A DNA stretch of 64,000 nucleotides from Lientehia hominis (GCF_021044755.1 NZ_JAJNOR010000005.1:124001-188000), one strand, 5' to 3'. Numbered from the stretch's first letter, positions 43,148 to 52,312 are shown. Program-made: numbers and translations. Notes: generated from the sequence alone by a model not told the origin.

Positions 43148-45457
43148 TTATTTCCGGAACAGATTCAGAAATCTGTCCCAGGGGGTTTTTGTCTCTTCCT
43201 CCTCCGTTTTCGGTTCTTCTATTTCCTCTTTCTCTATCGGGTCTGTGGATATCACAAACTGGACCAGCTCCACATTCTGATTTTTCTCAGATACAAAGGA
43301 TTCCGGACGGAAATCCGATTTATCATAATCCTCCAGAAGTTTATCAATCTCCTCCTGGATCTTCTCCGGGATATCCTTTGTCTCCAGATGCATCTTTCTT
43401 GTTCCGTCCTGAAGACCGGCCATTCCTTCAGAAACTCCGTCTGTTCCTGAAGCGATCTCCCCGATGCCGCTGTCTACCTGCCCATAACCATCAAGCAAAG
43501 CTCCCGTCCCCTCGGCCAGGCTTCCGATGCCGTCCATCAGGCTGTCAAAACCCTTTGCTGTGCTGCTGAGCCCTTCTGACAGTCCTCCGGCCCCGCTCTG
43601 CAGCTCTCCGAATCCATCTTTCAGACTGTTTCCGCCTGAGACGGCATCCAAAATCCCATCATCCAGGCTTCCATAGGACTGGGAAAGGAGCTCTACCCCC
43701 TCTGTATAGTCCAAAAGCCCCTGATGAAATTCTCCGTACCGTGCAGACAGCTCCGCTATTCCGCCATTTAATTCCTTAAGCGCATCCATAATGCTGCTCA
43801 GATCCATTCCTTTAAGCGCCTCTTCTATCTGATCCGCGGTATCCCTAAGTGCAGTTTCTATGGAGCTGAGCGCATCCGCCATATCATCCATAGAGCTCTG
43901 GACAGACACAAGACCCTCTTTCATCTGTATATAGGTCTGCTTTACAGTCTGGGCCGCCCGATAACTGGCCACCAGCTGGTTTACTGTCTCATTATCCGTT
44001 CCCAGACCGGCAAGAGCCGTCTCGTCGATTTCGGGAATCGCCGTGATCACTTTATCCAGATTTGTGAACATCGTCCCATAATTTCCGGAAAGTCCGGTGA
44101 TTCCACTTTTGATGCCGGCGAGCCCGTCTGCAAATCCCCGAAGTGCGTCCGGCAGCGCGGCCAGCTGCTCCAGAGCATTTCCATTCCCGGCAGCTGCGCC
44201 TGCACCCAGGCCTTCGCCGGTCTGTCCGCTTTCTTCCGCCAGACTGCCAAGCTTCCCTGCCAGCTGCTCCGCCATGGAGGCGAGCCCGTCTTTGACCGCC
44301 TGGGAACCCTCCGTTAGATTGCCTGACTGCCCGGCCACGCTCTCAATCCCACTCCGATATTCGCCGGAGCCTTCTTTCATCTGTGACAGGCCGGAAACAA
44401 ACTCTGACAGCCCCGTCCAATAATCCTCCATGCCGGAATTCAGCCCAAGTGCTCCTGCGTTCAGCATTGAAAGACCGCCGCCAAGTTGAGAACCGCCGTT
44501 CTTAAGCCCGGTTATTCCGCTTCCAAGATTCTCCAACCCATCTTTATAGGAAGCGGAGCCTTCCTTTAAAGCTCCGGCGCCTTCTGCCAGGCTGGCCGCG
44601 CCCTCCTTAAGTTCTTCCGTCCCTTCATTCAAAGACGCGATCCCGTCGCTGAGTTCCCCCAGCTGTTCTGTCATGGAACTCATATCCGGCAGATCAAATG
44701 CCATGCTGAACGGGACCGCCGCTATGCTCATCCCGTTCATCCGGAATCCTGACACATCCGCTCCGACAGAAAAGCTTCCTTCCTTTCCCGGAAGAGCAGT
44801 GAACGTGATCTGCTTATTTTCACCTGCGTCCGCAATGGATGCGTCCTCTGCCTCTATATTCCGGCAGACAGAAGTATCCAGTGTGAGAGATATCTGCAGA
44901 AGATAATTTTCATAGAACAGAGAACCACTTCCATTCGGCTTTGTCAAAATGGAAATCTCCAGACGGCCGTTCTGTCCGGCCGCCTCTTCTGCCGTCACCT
45001 CCCTGCCGTCCAGACGGTACGTAATGGAAATATCCCAGGGAAGAGATCCCTCTTCTACGTTCCCTTGATAGTAAAATCGTCCGGCCTCTGCTTCCGCCGA
45101 TACGATGCCGTACTTGTACTTCATTTCAGAAGTGTCCGTAAGATTCAGAATCTGACTGTATGCTCCGTAATCCTGTATGGTGCCGCCTTCCGCCACCTCC
45201 AGGCAGTTCACCACATAAATCCCCTTAAGCGCTCCGCCGGCCTCAAGAGACGCATAGATGACTTCGTCCTTTCCCTGGACCTTCGCCGCGCCGCCTCCCT
45301 GCTTTTCGGTTTCTTTCCCACTGCCGGCCTCCGCCGCCATGGATCTATCTCTGTCCGTCCCGCCGCCAAGTGTACCGAGTCCAGCCAGTATCACTGCAAG
45401 ACATACGGCGAGACAGGAAAATAAAACTCTTTTGAACAGCCGTCTTTTCTTTGTCAT
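43148..45457 (-). CDS. Long single-helix protein with YhgE-like LxxG repeats, partner of MMPL exporter
   Basis: The 769-residue protein has one N-terminal transmembrane helix (about residues 12-32) and then an outer domain. Many short repeats of the type L-x-x-G-x-x-x-L-x-x-G are present (for example LKEGAASLAEGAGALKEGS and GLSEGLSSTAKGF), clustered at about 290-400 and 600-690. A predicted helical stretch lies between them. Such YhgE-like repeats occur in surface and secretion-related proteins of Bacillota. The ATG at 45457 has AGGAGG upstream and overlaps the MMPL gene's stop (ATGA). Coupling to the transporter suggests it is an accessory subunit; its role is unknown. Confidence 0.8.
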   Translation of the reverse strand: MTKKRRLFKRVLFSCLAVCLAVILAGLGTLGGGTDRDRSMAAEAGSGKETEKQGGGAAKVQGKDEVIYASLEAGGALKGIYVVNCLEVAEGGTIQDYGAYSQILNLTDTSEMKYKYGIVSAEAEAGRFYYQGNVEEGSLPWDISITYRLDGREVTAEEAAGQNGRLEISILTKPNGSGSLFYENYLLQISLTLDTSVCRNIEAEDASIADAGENKQITFTALPGKEGSFSVGADVSGFRMNGMSIAAVPFSMAFDLPDMSSMTEQLGELSDGIASLNEGTEELKEGAASLAEGAGALKEGSASYKDGLENLGSGITGLKNGGSQLGGGLSMLNAGALGLNSGMEDYWTGLSEFVSGLSQMKEGSGEYRSGIESVAGQSGNLTEGSQAVKDGLASMAEQLAGKLGSLAEESGQTGEGLGAGAAAGNGNALEQLAALPDALRGFADGLAGIKSGITGLSGNYGTMFTNLDKVITAIPEIDETALAGLGTDNETVNQLVASYRAAQTVKQTYIQMKEGLVSVQSSMDDMADALSSIETALRDTADQIEEALKGMDLSSIMDALKELNGGIAELSARYGEFHQGLLDYTEGVELLSQSYGSLDDGILDAVSGGNSLKDGFGELQSGAGGLSEGLSSTAKGFDSLMDGIGSLAEGTGALLDGYGQVDSGIGEIASGTDGVSEGMAGLQDGTRKMHLETKDIPEKIQEEIDKLLEDYDKSDFRPESFVSEKNQNVELVQFVISTDPIEKEEIEEPKTEEEETKTPWDRFLNLFRK

Positions 45458-47544
45458 TGTTGTCTCCTCCTTTTTCTCCATGTAGTCTTCCATATGATCT
45501 TGTCAAATACCAGCAGTGCTGCCGGCAGGAACCCGAGCACCATCAGCATGGAAAGGATGGTCCCTCTCCCCAGCAAAAGTCCCAGCGCAGACACGATGGG
45601 GTTGGATGAGGTCAGCCAGAGACACATCCCCGCCGCCGTCATAATGGCCGCCGAGACGAGGATGGAAAAGAAAACACTCCCTATGGTCTTTTCCATGGCT
45701 TCCTTCGCCTTCCACTCCATCCTGTTCCCACGATAGGTATCTGTGAGAAGGATGGCGTAGTCTACAGTAGCGCCCAGCTGGACCGTATTGATCACCAGAT
45801 ACCCGATATAGCATAATGAGGAACCGTCAAAGTACGGGACAGCCAGATTGATGAATATGGCCGTTTCTATACTCAGTAAAAGAAGCAGAGGCAGTGTCAG
45901 GGACTTAAAGGTCACCAGAAGCACAAGTCCGATGGAAAGGACGGCAAGCAGGTTTACCCGGCTGTTATCTGTCTCCACTGTATTCTTCATGTCATACAGG
46001 TTCACACTCATTCCGCAGGAATAGACCTCTTCCTCTCCGTATAATCCTTTTGCAGTATCCTGTATCTGTTCCACCAGGAGGAAGGCTTCATCTCCCTCCT
46101 GAAGCGTATCTCCGTAAATAATAAAACGGCTGTAATGTTCCGAATAGAATTGGCCCGTGATCTCTTCTCCCAGATATTCAGGAGGAATGGCAGCGCCGAC
46201 CGTCCCCGCATAGGACATAACGCCGCTGACATGCAAAAGCTCTTTAAGCTCCTCTGTCAGAACCTTTTCCTTGGCAGGCTCTCCCCTTGGCACCAGAAGT
46301 ACCATGGGATTAGATTCTCCAAAGGCTTCCGTGATCATCCGTTCATCCCGTCCGCACCGGATACTGTCGGGCATGCTTCCCATACCATATGTAAAATCGG
46401 TCCGTCCCTGGGCCAGATAGCAGGGCAGGAGGAGCAGCAGCGCAAGAATTCCCACGGGAATCCTCGCTTTTAATATTCCTTTTCCCAGCTTCTTCCCCTT
46501 TGGGAGAAACGGCCTGTGCCGGGTCTTGTCTATCCACTTATAGAAGCAGAGCGTAAATGCAGGAAGAAAGAACATGACACTTAAAAAGCTCAGGACAATC
46601 CCTTTAACCAGATTGATACCCAGATCCACGCCAATCTGAAAGTTCATAAAGGTGAGCGCCAGGAATCCAAACAAGGTGGTAGCCGCACTGGCGGCGATGG
46701 CCGTAAAGGAGTCCTTCATGGCCATTTTCATGGCCCGATTCACGATCGGTCCTCCCTCACTTCTGGAAACATCAGAATCTGCCAGTTCCTTCCTGTGCCG
46801 GTCAAAGCTGTGGAGCAGAAAGATGGCATAGTCCAAGGAAACCGCCAGCTGCAGGATTGGGCTGACCGACTGGGTCACAAAGGATATCTCCCCAAAGAAT
46901 AGGTTGGTACCCATGTTAATAAGGACAGACACCCCGATCGCCACCAGAAAAAACAGGGGCTCCAGCCAGGATTCCGTGGACAATATCAAGATCAGCAGGA
47001 TGATGGGCACCAGGATGAGGATTGCCCTCATACATTCCGTAAAAGCCATGGTCTGCGACGCGGCAGTGGTGACTGCATCGCCGGCCGCCGCGTTTTCTTC
47101 TCCGATGAGTTCATAAATATCCGCTACAGCCTTTGCTTCCATCCTGTCTTCTATGGCAACAGAGAACAGAGCTGTGTTGTCCTTATAATAGGTCTCCACG
47201 GTCTTCTGATCCATGACTTCCAGCGGTGTCTTAAGGTCCGCCGCATCGTCCAGCCACAGAACAGACGACACTCCCTCTATCTGACTGAGCTTTTCTTTAT
47301 AATCCAGCGCCTCCTGTATGGAAATATCCTTTACCATGACCCGGGTGCCCGGCACTCCTCCCTCAAATTCCTCTTCCATCAATTTGAGAGCTTTCGTGGA
47401 CTGTGCATCCTCCGGCAGATAATCAACCATATTGTAATTTACGTTCACAAAAGGCCAAAAGGCCGTGCAGAGCGCCGTGGCCGTCAAAAAGACCGCCACC
47501 ACTAATTTTTTGTGTGCCAATATCCATTCTCTGACCTTATCCAT
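45454..47544 (-). CDS. MMPL/RND-family exporter
   Basis: The 696-residue protein has about 12 transmembrane segments in two repeated halves, each opening with one helix, then a soluble loop, then five helices. RND-type motifs are seen in SLDYAIFLLHSFDRH and TVDYAILLTDTYRGN, the paired helices that carry proton-relay aspartates. Relatives export lipids, siderophores or drugs. The ATG has AGGAGG about 12 bases upstream. It is the first gene of an operon with the YhgE-like protein and is divergent from a TetR regulator, the usual sign of ligand-induced control. Substrate unknown. Confidence 0.88.
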   Translation of the reverse strand: MDKVREWILAHKKLVVAVFLTATALCTAFWPFVNVNYNMVDYLPEDAQSTKALKLMEEEFEGGVPGTRVMVKDISIQEALDYKEKLSQIEGVSSVLWLDDAADLKTPLEVMDQKTVETYYKDNTALFSVAIEDRMEAKAVADIYELIGEENAAAGDAVTTAASQTMAFTECMRAILILVPIILLILILSTESWLEPLFFLVAIGVSVLINMGTNLFFGEISFVTQSVSPILQLAVSLDYAIFLLHSFDRHRKELADSDVSRSEGGPIVNRAMKMAMKDSFTAIAASAATTLFGFLALTFMNFQIGVDLGINLVKGIVLSFLSVMFFLPAFTLCFYKWIDKTRHRPFLPKGKKLGKGILKARIPVGILALLLLLPCYLAQGRTDFTYGMGSMPDSIRCGRDERMITEAFGESNPMVLLVPRGEPAKEKVLTEELKELLHVSGVMSYAGTVGAAIPPEYLGEEITGQFYSEHYSRFIIYGDTLQEGDEAFLLVEQIQDTAKGLYGEEEVYSCGMSVNLYDMKNTVETDNSRVNLLAVLSIGLVLLVTFKSLTLPLLLLLSIETAIFINLAVPYFDGSSLCYIGYLVINTVQLGATVDYAILLTDTYRGNRMEWKAKEAMEKTIGSVFFSILVSAAIMTAAGMCLWLTSSNPIVSALGLLLGRGTILSMLMVLGFLPAALLVFDKIIWKTTWRKRRRQQ

Positions 47545-47601
47545 GGCGCTCGTTTACCTCCTGTCAAATACCGATTCCAGTTGCTTTTCTTGTTTGGTTT
47601 T

Positions 47602-47631
47602 ATTATAATAAACATAGTGTTGCATTATCAA
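47602..47631 (-). promoter_or_regulatory. Sigma-A promoter for the MMPL operon
   Basis: On the minus strand TTGATA (47626-47631) and a consensus TATAAT (47602-47607) are 18 bases apart. A weak inverted repeat GACAA...TTGTC at 47663-47683, between this promoter and the TetR start, is a possible operator. Confidence 0.6.
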
Positions 47632-47735
47632 CAATCAGTTTTTTATAATTCGTCGTGTGTAAGACAATTTTTCAAATTTTGTCGGTTAATCATCAAAACT
47701 CCTTATTAATTTTTTATAAACAGAAAGGACTCCCT

Positions 47736-48311
47736 ATGAAAGAGCAGAAAAATGACCGCCGTTCCCGCTATACCAAACGTTTTCTGAAAGAGAGTCTCAT
47801 TGAGCTCATGGAAGAAAAGCCCATCAATAAGATATCCGTATCCGAGCTGTGCGAAAAAGCGGATATCAACCGTTCCACCTTCTATAACCACTATTCGGAT
47901 CAGTATGACCTGCTGCAGCAAATGGAAGAAGAAATCATTGACGATGTGAACACGATGCTGGCCGATTGCGAATATCAAAAATACGACTCCAAGCTCATGC
48001 AGATTCTGGCATATATCTTTGAATACATCCGGGACAACAGCCGCGCCTGCCGCATCCTGCTCAGTGAACAGGGGGACGTCCATTTTCAGAGGCAGATTCT
48101 GATGATCGCCCACGAATCCTATGTCACGGAGCTGGTCACCCGAAACCGCCTTGAAGAAGATACCGCCACCGATATCTACCTGTTCATTGTCAACGGAAGT
48201 ATCGGCCTGATCCAGAGCTGGCTGAAAAACGGCATGAAAAAATCCGCCCATGAGATGGCGGAATTGATCGTGCGGCTGTCAGGGGGCTGTGTGGCTCCCT
48301 TTGTTCGATAG
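47736..48311 (+). CDS. TetR/AcrR-family transcriptional regulator
   Basis: The 191-residue protein has an N-terminal helix-turn-helix: RRSRYTKRFLKESLIELM, then VSELCEKADINRSTFYNHYSD at about residues 32-52. A helical ligand-binding C-terminal half follows. The ATG at 47736 has AAAGGA 8 bases upstream. It faces the MMPL operon, so it is probably that exporter's repressor. The ligand is unknown. Confidence 0.9.
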   Translation: MKEQKNDRRSRYTKRFLKESLIELMEEKPINKISVSELCEKADINRSTFYNHYSDQYDLLQQMEEEIIDDVNTMLADCEYQKYDSKLMQILAYIFEYIRDNSRACRILLSEQGDVHFQRQILMIAHESYVTELVTRNRLEEDTATDIYLFIVNGSIGLIQSWLKNGMKKSAHEMAELIVRLSGGCVAPFVR

Positions 48312-48414
48312 CATTAATAAAGGCCTGCCAAAAAAAGATCCGGCGGACTAATGGCAGTGAAGCCGCATGATAAGTCAAAAGCATGTTTTTATGTGTGCGA
48401 AAAGGCGGAATAAA

Positions 48415-49008
48415 ATGAAATATAGAAAATTTGGCAGTTCCGACTTAAACGTGTCAAAAATCTGTATGGGCTTTGGCGATGCCGCAAAAGGCCAGCACAC
48501 CTGGACTTTGGATGAGGAACATTCCAGAGAGATTATCCGGCGCGGATTGGAATTGGGTGTGAATTTCTATGATACGGCCATTGCCTATCAGAGCGGCACC
48601 AGCGAACAATATGTGGGCCGGGCGCTGCGGGACTATGCTAAACACGATGAAGTGGTAGTGGCTACCAAGTTTTTACCGCGCACCTCTGCGGACATCGAGG
48701 CAGGCGTCAGCGGCCAGCAGCACATTGAACGGATGATCGACAAGAGCCTCCAAAATCTCGGCATGGACTATGTGGACCTGTATATTTATCACATGTGGGA
48801 TTTTGCGACGCCGCTCTATGAAATCATGGACGGACTCAACCGCATCGTAAAGGCGGGAAAGGCCGCAGAGCTCACCTTGTCAAATGAAGAAATCAGCTAT
48901 CTGGAGGAAGCCTATATTCCCCACAAGCTGGTGGGCGTTATGGCGGAAAACAATGAAAAATTATTAAGGGCTGCGCCCACCTGGTCTATTGGAAAACATG
49001 CACTCTGA
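48415..49008 (+). pseudogene. Aldo/keto reductase with large internal in-frame deletion
   Basis: The frame begins exactly like a 320-330-residue aldo/keto reductase: MKYRKFGSSDLNVSKICMG, then catalytic-region FYDTAIAYQSGTSEQYVGRAL, KFLPR and DYVDLYIYHMWDF. After RIVKAGKA it jumps straight to a C-terminal AKR segment (ELTLSNEEISYLEEAY, LVGVMAEN). About 130 residues of the barrel are missing without breaking the frame, leaving 197. Half the TIM barrel, and so most cofactor-binding loops, is gone. It cannot fold as an AKR and is almost certainly inactive. The start has an AGGCGGAA site. It opens the damaged redox cluster. Confidence 0.8.
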
Positions 49009-49125
49009 GGCATTTTTCCTCTGCCCATCTGGCAGCGGCAGACATAGATATTTTACATTTCTTAATACAAGATATGTAGAATGCGTGTGGCCGCTGTGCT
49101 ATACTAAGGGCAAAGAGGTGAACCT

Positions 49126-50016
49126 ATGGAACTGCGTGTATTAAATTATTTTTTGATGGTAGCCCGGGAGGAAAACATTACAAAGGCGGCTCAGCTTTTG
49201 CATATAACCCAGCCTACCTTATCCCGCCAGCTCATGCAGCTGGAGGGGGAATTGGGGGTAAAGCTGTTTCAGCGGAGCAATCACTGTATTGTCCTCACGG
49301 AGGAAGGAATGCTCTTAAAGCGGCGGGCACAAGAACTGATCAGTCTGGCGGAAAAAACGAGGCAGGATTTGATGCAGAGGGATGCAGAACTGACGGGTGA
49401 AATCTCGATTGGCTGCGGTGAGCTGCAAAGCGTAGATTTTCTTGCGAAGCTCCTGGCCCAATTTCAAGCAGAGCATCCTCTTGTCCAAATGAATATTTTC
49501 AGTGGAAATGCGGACAGCATTAAGGAGCGCATCGAAAACGGACTTTTGGATATGGGGCTTGTGCCCGAGCCAGTGGATATGACAAAATATGCTTTTCTGC
49601 ATGTGCCACAGAAAGAAACCTGGGGCGTACTGATTCACAAGGATTCTGAACTTGCCGGGAAACAGTCCGTCAGCCCGTCTGACCTGTTACATGTCCCCTT
49701 GATGACCTCCAACCGTAGTCTGATCCGGGGGCTGATCGCCGACTGGTTTGGTGTCGATTTTGATGATCTGCGTATCGTGGGTCACTATAACCTGCTTTAC
49801 AACGCGGCAATCCTGGTGCGAAACAAAATCGGAGCGGCCATCTGCATTAAGCTGGATTGCACCTATGACGATACCTGCTTTATTCCGTTTTCACCTCCTA
49901 TGGAGAGCGGGTCTGTTTTGGTGTGGAAGAAAGATCAGATGACCTCCCCAACTACAGCTGCATTTCTCGAGCATTTGCAGAAATGCGTAAAATGTATTTC
50001 TTCGAATACGATATAG
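49126..50016 (+). CDS. LysR-family transcriptional regulator
   Basis: The 296-residue protein has a full-length LysR layout. The helix-turn-helix lies at about residues 18-45 (ENITKAAQLLHITQPTLSRQLMQLE), a linker helix to about 90, and a periplasmic-binding-type effector domain in the rest. AGAGGTGA precedes the ATG. It sits in a redox gene cluster with which regulators of this kind often travel. An extended -10 (TGC TATACT at 49100-49105) lies upstream. The gene looks intact, unlike several neighbours. Confidence 0.9.
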   Translation: MELRVLNYFLMVAREENITKAAQLLHITQPTLSRQLMQLEGELGVKLFQRSNHCIVLTEEGMLLKRRAQELISLAEKTRQDLMQRDAELTGEISIGCGELQSVDFLAKLLAQFQAEHPLVQMNIFSGNADSIKERIENGLLDMGLVPEPVDMTKYAFLHVPQKETWGVLIHKDSELAGKQSVSPSDLLHVPLMTSNRSLIRGLIADWFGVDFDDLRIVGHYNLLYNAAILVRNKIGAAICIKLDCTYDDTCFIPFSPPMESGSVLVWKKDQMTSPTTAAFLEHLQKCVKCISSNTI

Positions 50017-50049
50017 GTATTAGACATAGCAACAGATGGGTTTTATAAT

Positions 50050-50087
50050 AAAGGCGTACCCGAAAGGGCACGCTTTTATTTTTTATT
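50050..50087 (+). terminator. Probable terminator after the LysR gene
   Basis: An imperfect hairpin (arms about 50050-50061 and 50066-50076 with one bulge and one mismatch) with a GAAA loop is followed by TTTATTTTTTATTG. Confidence 0.5.
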
Positions 50088-50113
50088 GCGCTTGGAGAGG
50101 AGCCAAACACGAA

Positions 50114-50497
50114 ATGACAAAGACAGAAGCAAGTGAATTTTACAACATCCCTGCAGAGATATTAGACGAATATGAAAGCTGGGGACTCTGTGATGAAGTC
50201 AAAAAAATCATGGGCGCATGGCAATATGACGACAGGGACATTGAGCGCCTCAGCATGATCATGACTCTGCATGACATCGGCTTCAGCAATAAAGATATTG
50301 AAATCTATATGCGGCTGATGCTGGAGGGAGATTCCACCGAACAGGAGCGGCTGCGGATGCTGAGCGATAAGCGCAGCAATACGCTGGACGAAATCCATTT
50401 CCGGGAAAGACAGCTGGACCGGCTGGACTATCTTCGATTCAAAATGAAAAAGAACAGGAGAAACCATGCTCAAAATCATCCATACATTTGCAGATGA
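50114..50497 (+). CDS. MerR-family transcriptional regulator
   Basis: The 127-residue protein resembles a MerR-type regulator. The helix-turn-helix region is ASEFYNIPAEILDEYESWGL, replacing the usual Y..R..GL motif. A wing follows with DDRDIERLSMIMTLHDIGFSNKDIEIYMRLM, then a coiled coil that ends in basic residues. There is no metal- or drug-binding C-terminal domain. The ATG at 50114 has GGAGAGGAG about 11 bases upstream. Its 3' end overlaps a short fragment gene by 32 bases. Confidence 0.82.
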   Translation: MTKTEASEFYNIPAEILDEYESWGLCDEVKKIMGAWQYDDRDIERLSMIMTLHDIGFSNKDIEIYMRLMLEGDSTEQERLRMLSDKRSNTLDEIHFRERQLDRLDYLRFKMKKNRRNHAQNHPYICR

Positions 50498-50636
50498 ATC
50501 CATTTTGACCAGGGACGGTACAAAACCGGACTTTGGCAAATTCAATCCGGTATTATTTGAGATGCCGGGCTGCATCTATTTAAAAACCGGTGAAACGCTT
50601 ACGAAATGCAATGGCCTTGGCAAAGCGTTTAAATGA
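50466..50636 (+). pseudogene. 56-codon fragment of an unidentified flavo-redox gene
   Basis: This short open frame starts ATG within the MerR gene's tail and reads MLKIIHTFADESILTRDGTK, later CIYLKTGE and ending GLGKAFK. It has no strong ribosome binding site of its own and is too short for a known enzyme. The YLKTGE and LGKAF segments recall flavin-reductase-type C-termini, but I am not sure. Given the damaged neighbours it is probably a remnant with its middle deleted. Confidence 0.45.
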
Positions 50637-50661
50637 ACAGATTGACAAGGAGGAAAAACAT

Positions 50662-50820
50662 ATGACGCACGTTGCGATCACAATGCTCCCTGGCCGGGAC
50701 GATGAGGCCAAAAAAGCTTTGGCGATGAAACAGGACATCCCCATAGAAGAATGGAAACAGTCTATGGAGCGAATCCCAAAGGAAATCATGTTTGTGCAGC
50801 CACAGGAAGGATTTAATTAA
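50662..50820 (+). pseudogene. Shortened tautomerase-like protein lacking the catalytic proline
   Basis: The 52-residue frame starts at an ATG with AAGGAGG upstream. It resembles 4-oxalocrotonate-tautomerase-like proteins: MTHVAITMLPGRDDEAKKAL is the opening strand and helix, and IPKEIMFV is the second half. Two things are wrong. The residue after the initiator is threonine, not the catalytic Pro1, and about 10-15 residues between the first helix and the second half seem missing. It is probably inactive, though translation looks possible. Confidence 0.6.
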
Positions 50821-50821
50821 A

Positions 50822-51502
50822 ATGAAAAAGCTATTTGCATTGATATCAAGCTGCACGCTGCTCGTCACTCTGGCGGCTTGCGGCAGCACAAATCCCACGC
50901 TCAGCGAAGAGTCCAGAGAACCGCAGACAAGCGGGCAGTCGTCACCACACTCGGAGGAATCTTCCACAGCATCCAGCGCCCCGGAGAGCACGCCGGACAA
51001 TATATCGGAACCGAAGACCGGAACAACTGAACTGGTGGTTTATTTCTCCTGGTCTGGCAATACCGAGACCATTGCCGGTGAAATCGCCTCCCCGACCGGT
51101 GCGGATATTTTCAATCTGGAACCGACGACAGCTTATTCCACCGATTATAATGCCCTCCTCGACGAAGCGCAGGCAGAACAGCGTGTCGATGCCCGCCCGG
51201 AGATTTCGGGCAGTATCGAAAATTTCGACAGCTATGATGTGATCTACCTCGGCTTCCCCAACTGGTGGGGCGATATGCCGATGATCCTCTACAGCTTCCT
51301 GGATGAATATGATCTCTCCGGTAAAACCATCGCGCCCTTTGTCTCCAGCGGCGGCAGCGGATTTTCGGGTACGCTAAAAGCAATAGCAGACGCGGAGCCG
51401 GGCGCAGCCATCACAGATGGCCTTTCCCTTTCCAGTGAAGCGTCTAAAAATCCCGGCAGCGCTGTAACAGATTGGCTTGCCGACATTAGGCTTGCAGAAT
51501 AG
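50822..51502 (+). CDS. Secreted flavodoxin-like lipoprotein
   Basis: The 226-residue protein has a lipoprotein signal (LLVTLAACG, lipobox with C20) and a serine/glutamate/proline-rich linker to about residue 65. A flavodoxin fold begins there: VVYFSWSGNTETIA carries the FMN phosphate loop. Later strands are YDVIYLGFPNWWGDMP and TIAPFVSSGGSGFS, as in the flavodoxin_4 family. It should carry FMN on the outer membrane face and move electrons in an extracytoplasmic redox chain. It looks complete. AGGAAGG lies before the ATG. Confidence 0.87.
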   Translation: MKKLFALISSCTLLVTLAACGSTNPTLSEESREPQTSGQSSPHSEESSTASSAPESTPDNISEPKTGTTELVVYFSWSGNTETIAGEIASPTGADIFNLEPTTAYSTDYNALLDEAQAEQRVDARPEISGSIENFDSYDVIYLGFPNWWGDMPMILYSFLDEYDLSGKTIAPFVSSGGSGFSGTLKAIADAEPGAAITDGLSLSSEASKNPGSAVTDWLADIRLAE

Positions 51503-51513
51503 GAGGAACCGTG

Positions 51514-51696
51514 ATGAAAAAAAGCATGGCTTTTCTTATCTCTCTGCTGATGCTTCTCTCATTCACGGCGTGCAGCCAAAAGGGCGAAAGCTCTTTCTTA
51601 TCGTCTTCCGCCCCGGTTTCTTCGTCTCCGCAAGCCTCCGGGGTGCCGGATTCTGAACCCCTTTCCGTGAATGCCCCGGACATTTTGTTTTGGTGA
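51514..51696 (+). pseudogene. Lipoprotein N-terminal fragment (broken secreted flavodoxin?)
   Basis: A 60-residue frame with AGGAGG upstream gives a lipoprotein signal (MLLSFTACS lipobox) and a serine-rich linker like that of the previous gene, then stops in LSVNAPDILFW. The next frame starts a flavodoxin without a signal. The two together look like one secreted flavodoxin gene broken after its linker. The junction is inferred. Confidence 0.6.
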
Positions 51697-51706
51697 AAGG
51701 CGGAAT

Positions 51707-52312
51707 ATGAATCGGTTAGCAGTGGCAGGAACAGTCAGCGTCAACACAGCCGGCACGCAAAACCAAAACAGCACAAGAGGCGGAAAAGTGTTGATCGCCT
51801 ATTTCTCCTGGGGAGGCAATACCAAGGGCGCTGCCGAGGAGATCGAGCGCCAGACCGGAGCGGAACTGTTTGAAATCACGCTGGTGAATCCCTACTCCGG
51901 CGACTATGACCCCGTTCTGTTGGGCTATTCCAACTGGTGGGCGTCCATCCCCATGCCGATTGCCTCTTTTTTGGAGGAATATGACTTTAGCGGCAGGACG
52001 ATTATCCCATTTTGCAGCCACGGCGGAGGCCGCTTCGGCCAAAGTCTGACAGCCATTGCAAAGCTTGCGTCCGATGCTGTGATGGGCGATGCATTGGACA
52101 TCCACTATTCCGGCGGTTCCAGCCTTGCCAGCGATGTGAGCGCATGGCTGGAAACGAACAGTATTCAAACGAATCAACGGCGTGACGAATCCCGCACAGG
52201 TAACGGATGCGGTAAAGGCGGCAAGCATCACCCTCAGCAGAGAGGAAATAGCCGAAATAGAGCAGCCGCTTCGTCTTTCTCTCTAATTCATAAACTGATT
52301 TCATGGATTTGA
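51707..52312 (+). pseudogene. Flavodoxin with internal deletion, fused out of frame to AKR remnant
   Basis: From the ATG at 51707 (AAAGGCGG upstream) the frame carries a flavodoxin_4-type domain: VLIAYFSWGGNTKGAAEEI, then NPYSGDYD running directly into PVLLGYSNWW. About 25-30 residues that normally lie between (the DEAQ...ARPE segment seen in the intact neighbour) are missing, in frame. The rest (SFLEEYDFSGRTIIPFCSHGG, ALDIHYSGG, SAWLE) is normal to about position 52160. After that the frame runs through foreign sequence, basic and glycine-rich, that belongs to another gene read in a different frame. The protein is very unlikely to bind FMN normally. Confidence 0.75.
52179..52286 (+). pseudogene. 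C-terminal remnant of a second aldo/keto reductase
   Basis: In a frame different from the flavodoxin's, these bases read GVTNPAQVTDAV, AASITLSREEIAEIEQ and stop after PLRLSL. TNPAQV and LSREEIAEIE are the closing helices of an aldo/keto reductase. No start or barrel is present, so only the last ~35 codons remain. The join to the flavodoxin near 52160 is a deletion of most of that gene. Confidence 0.7.
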
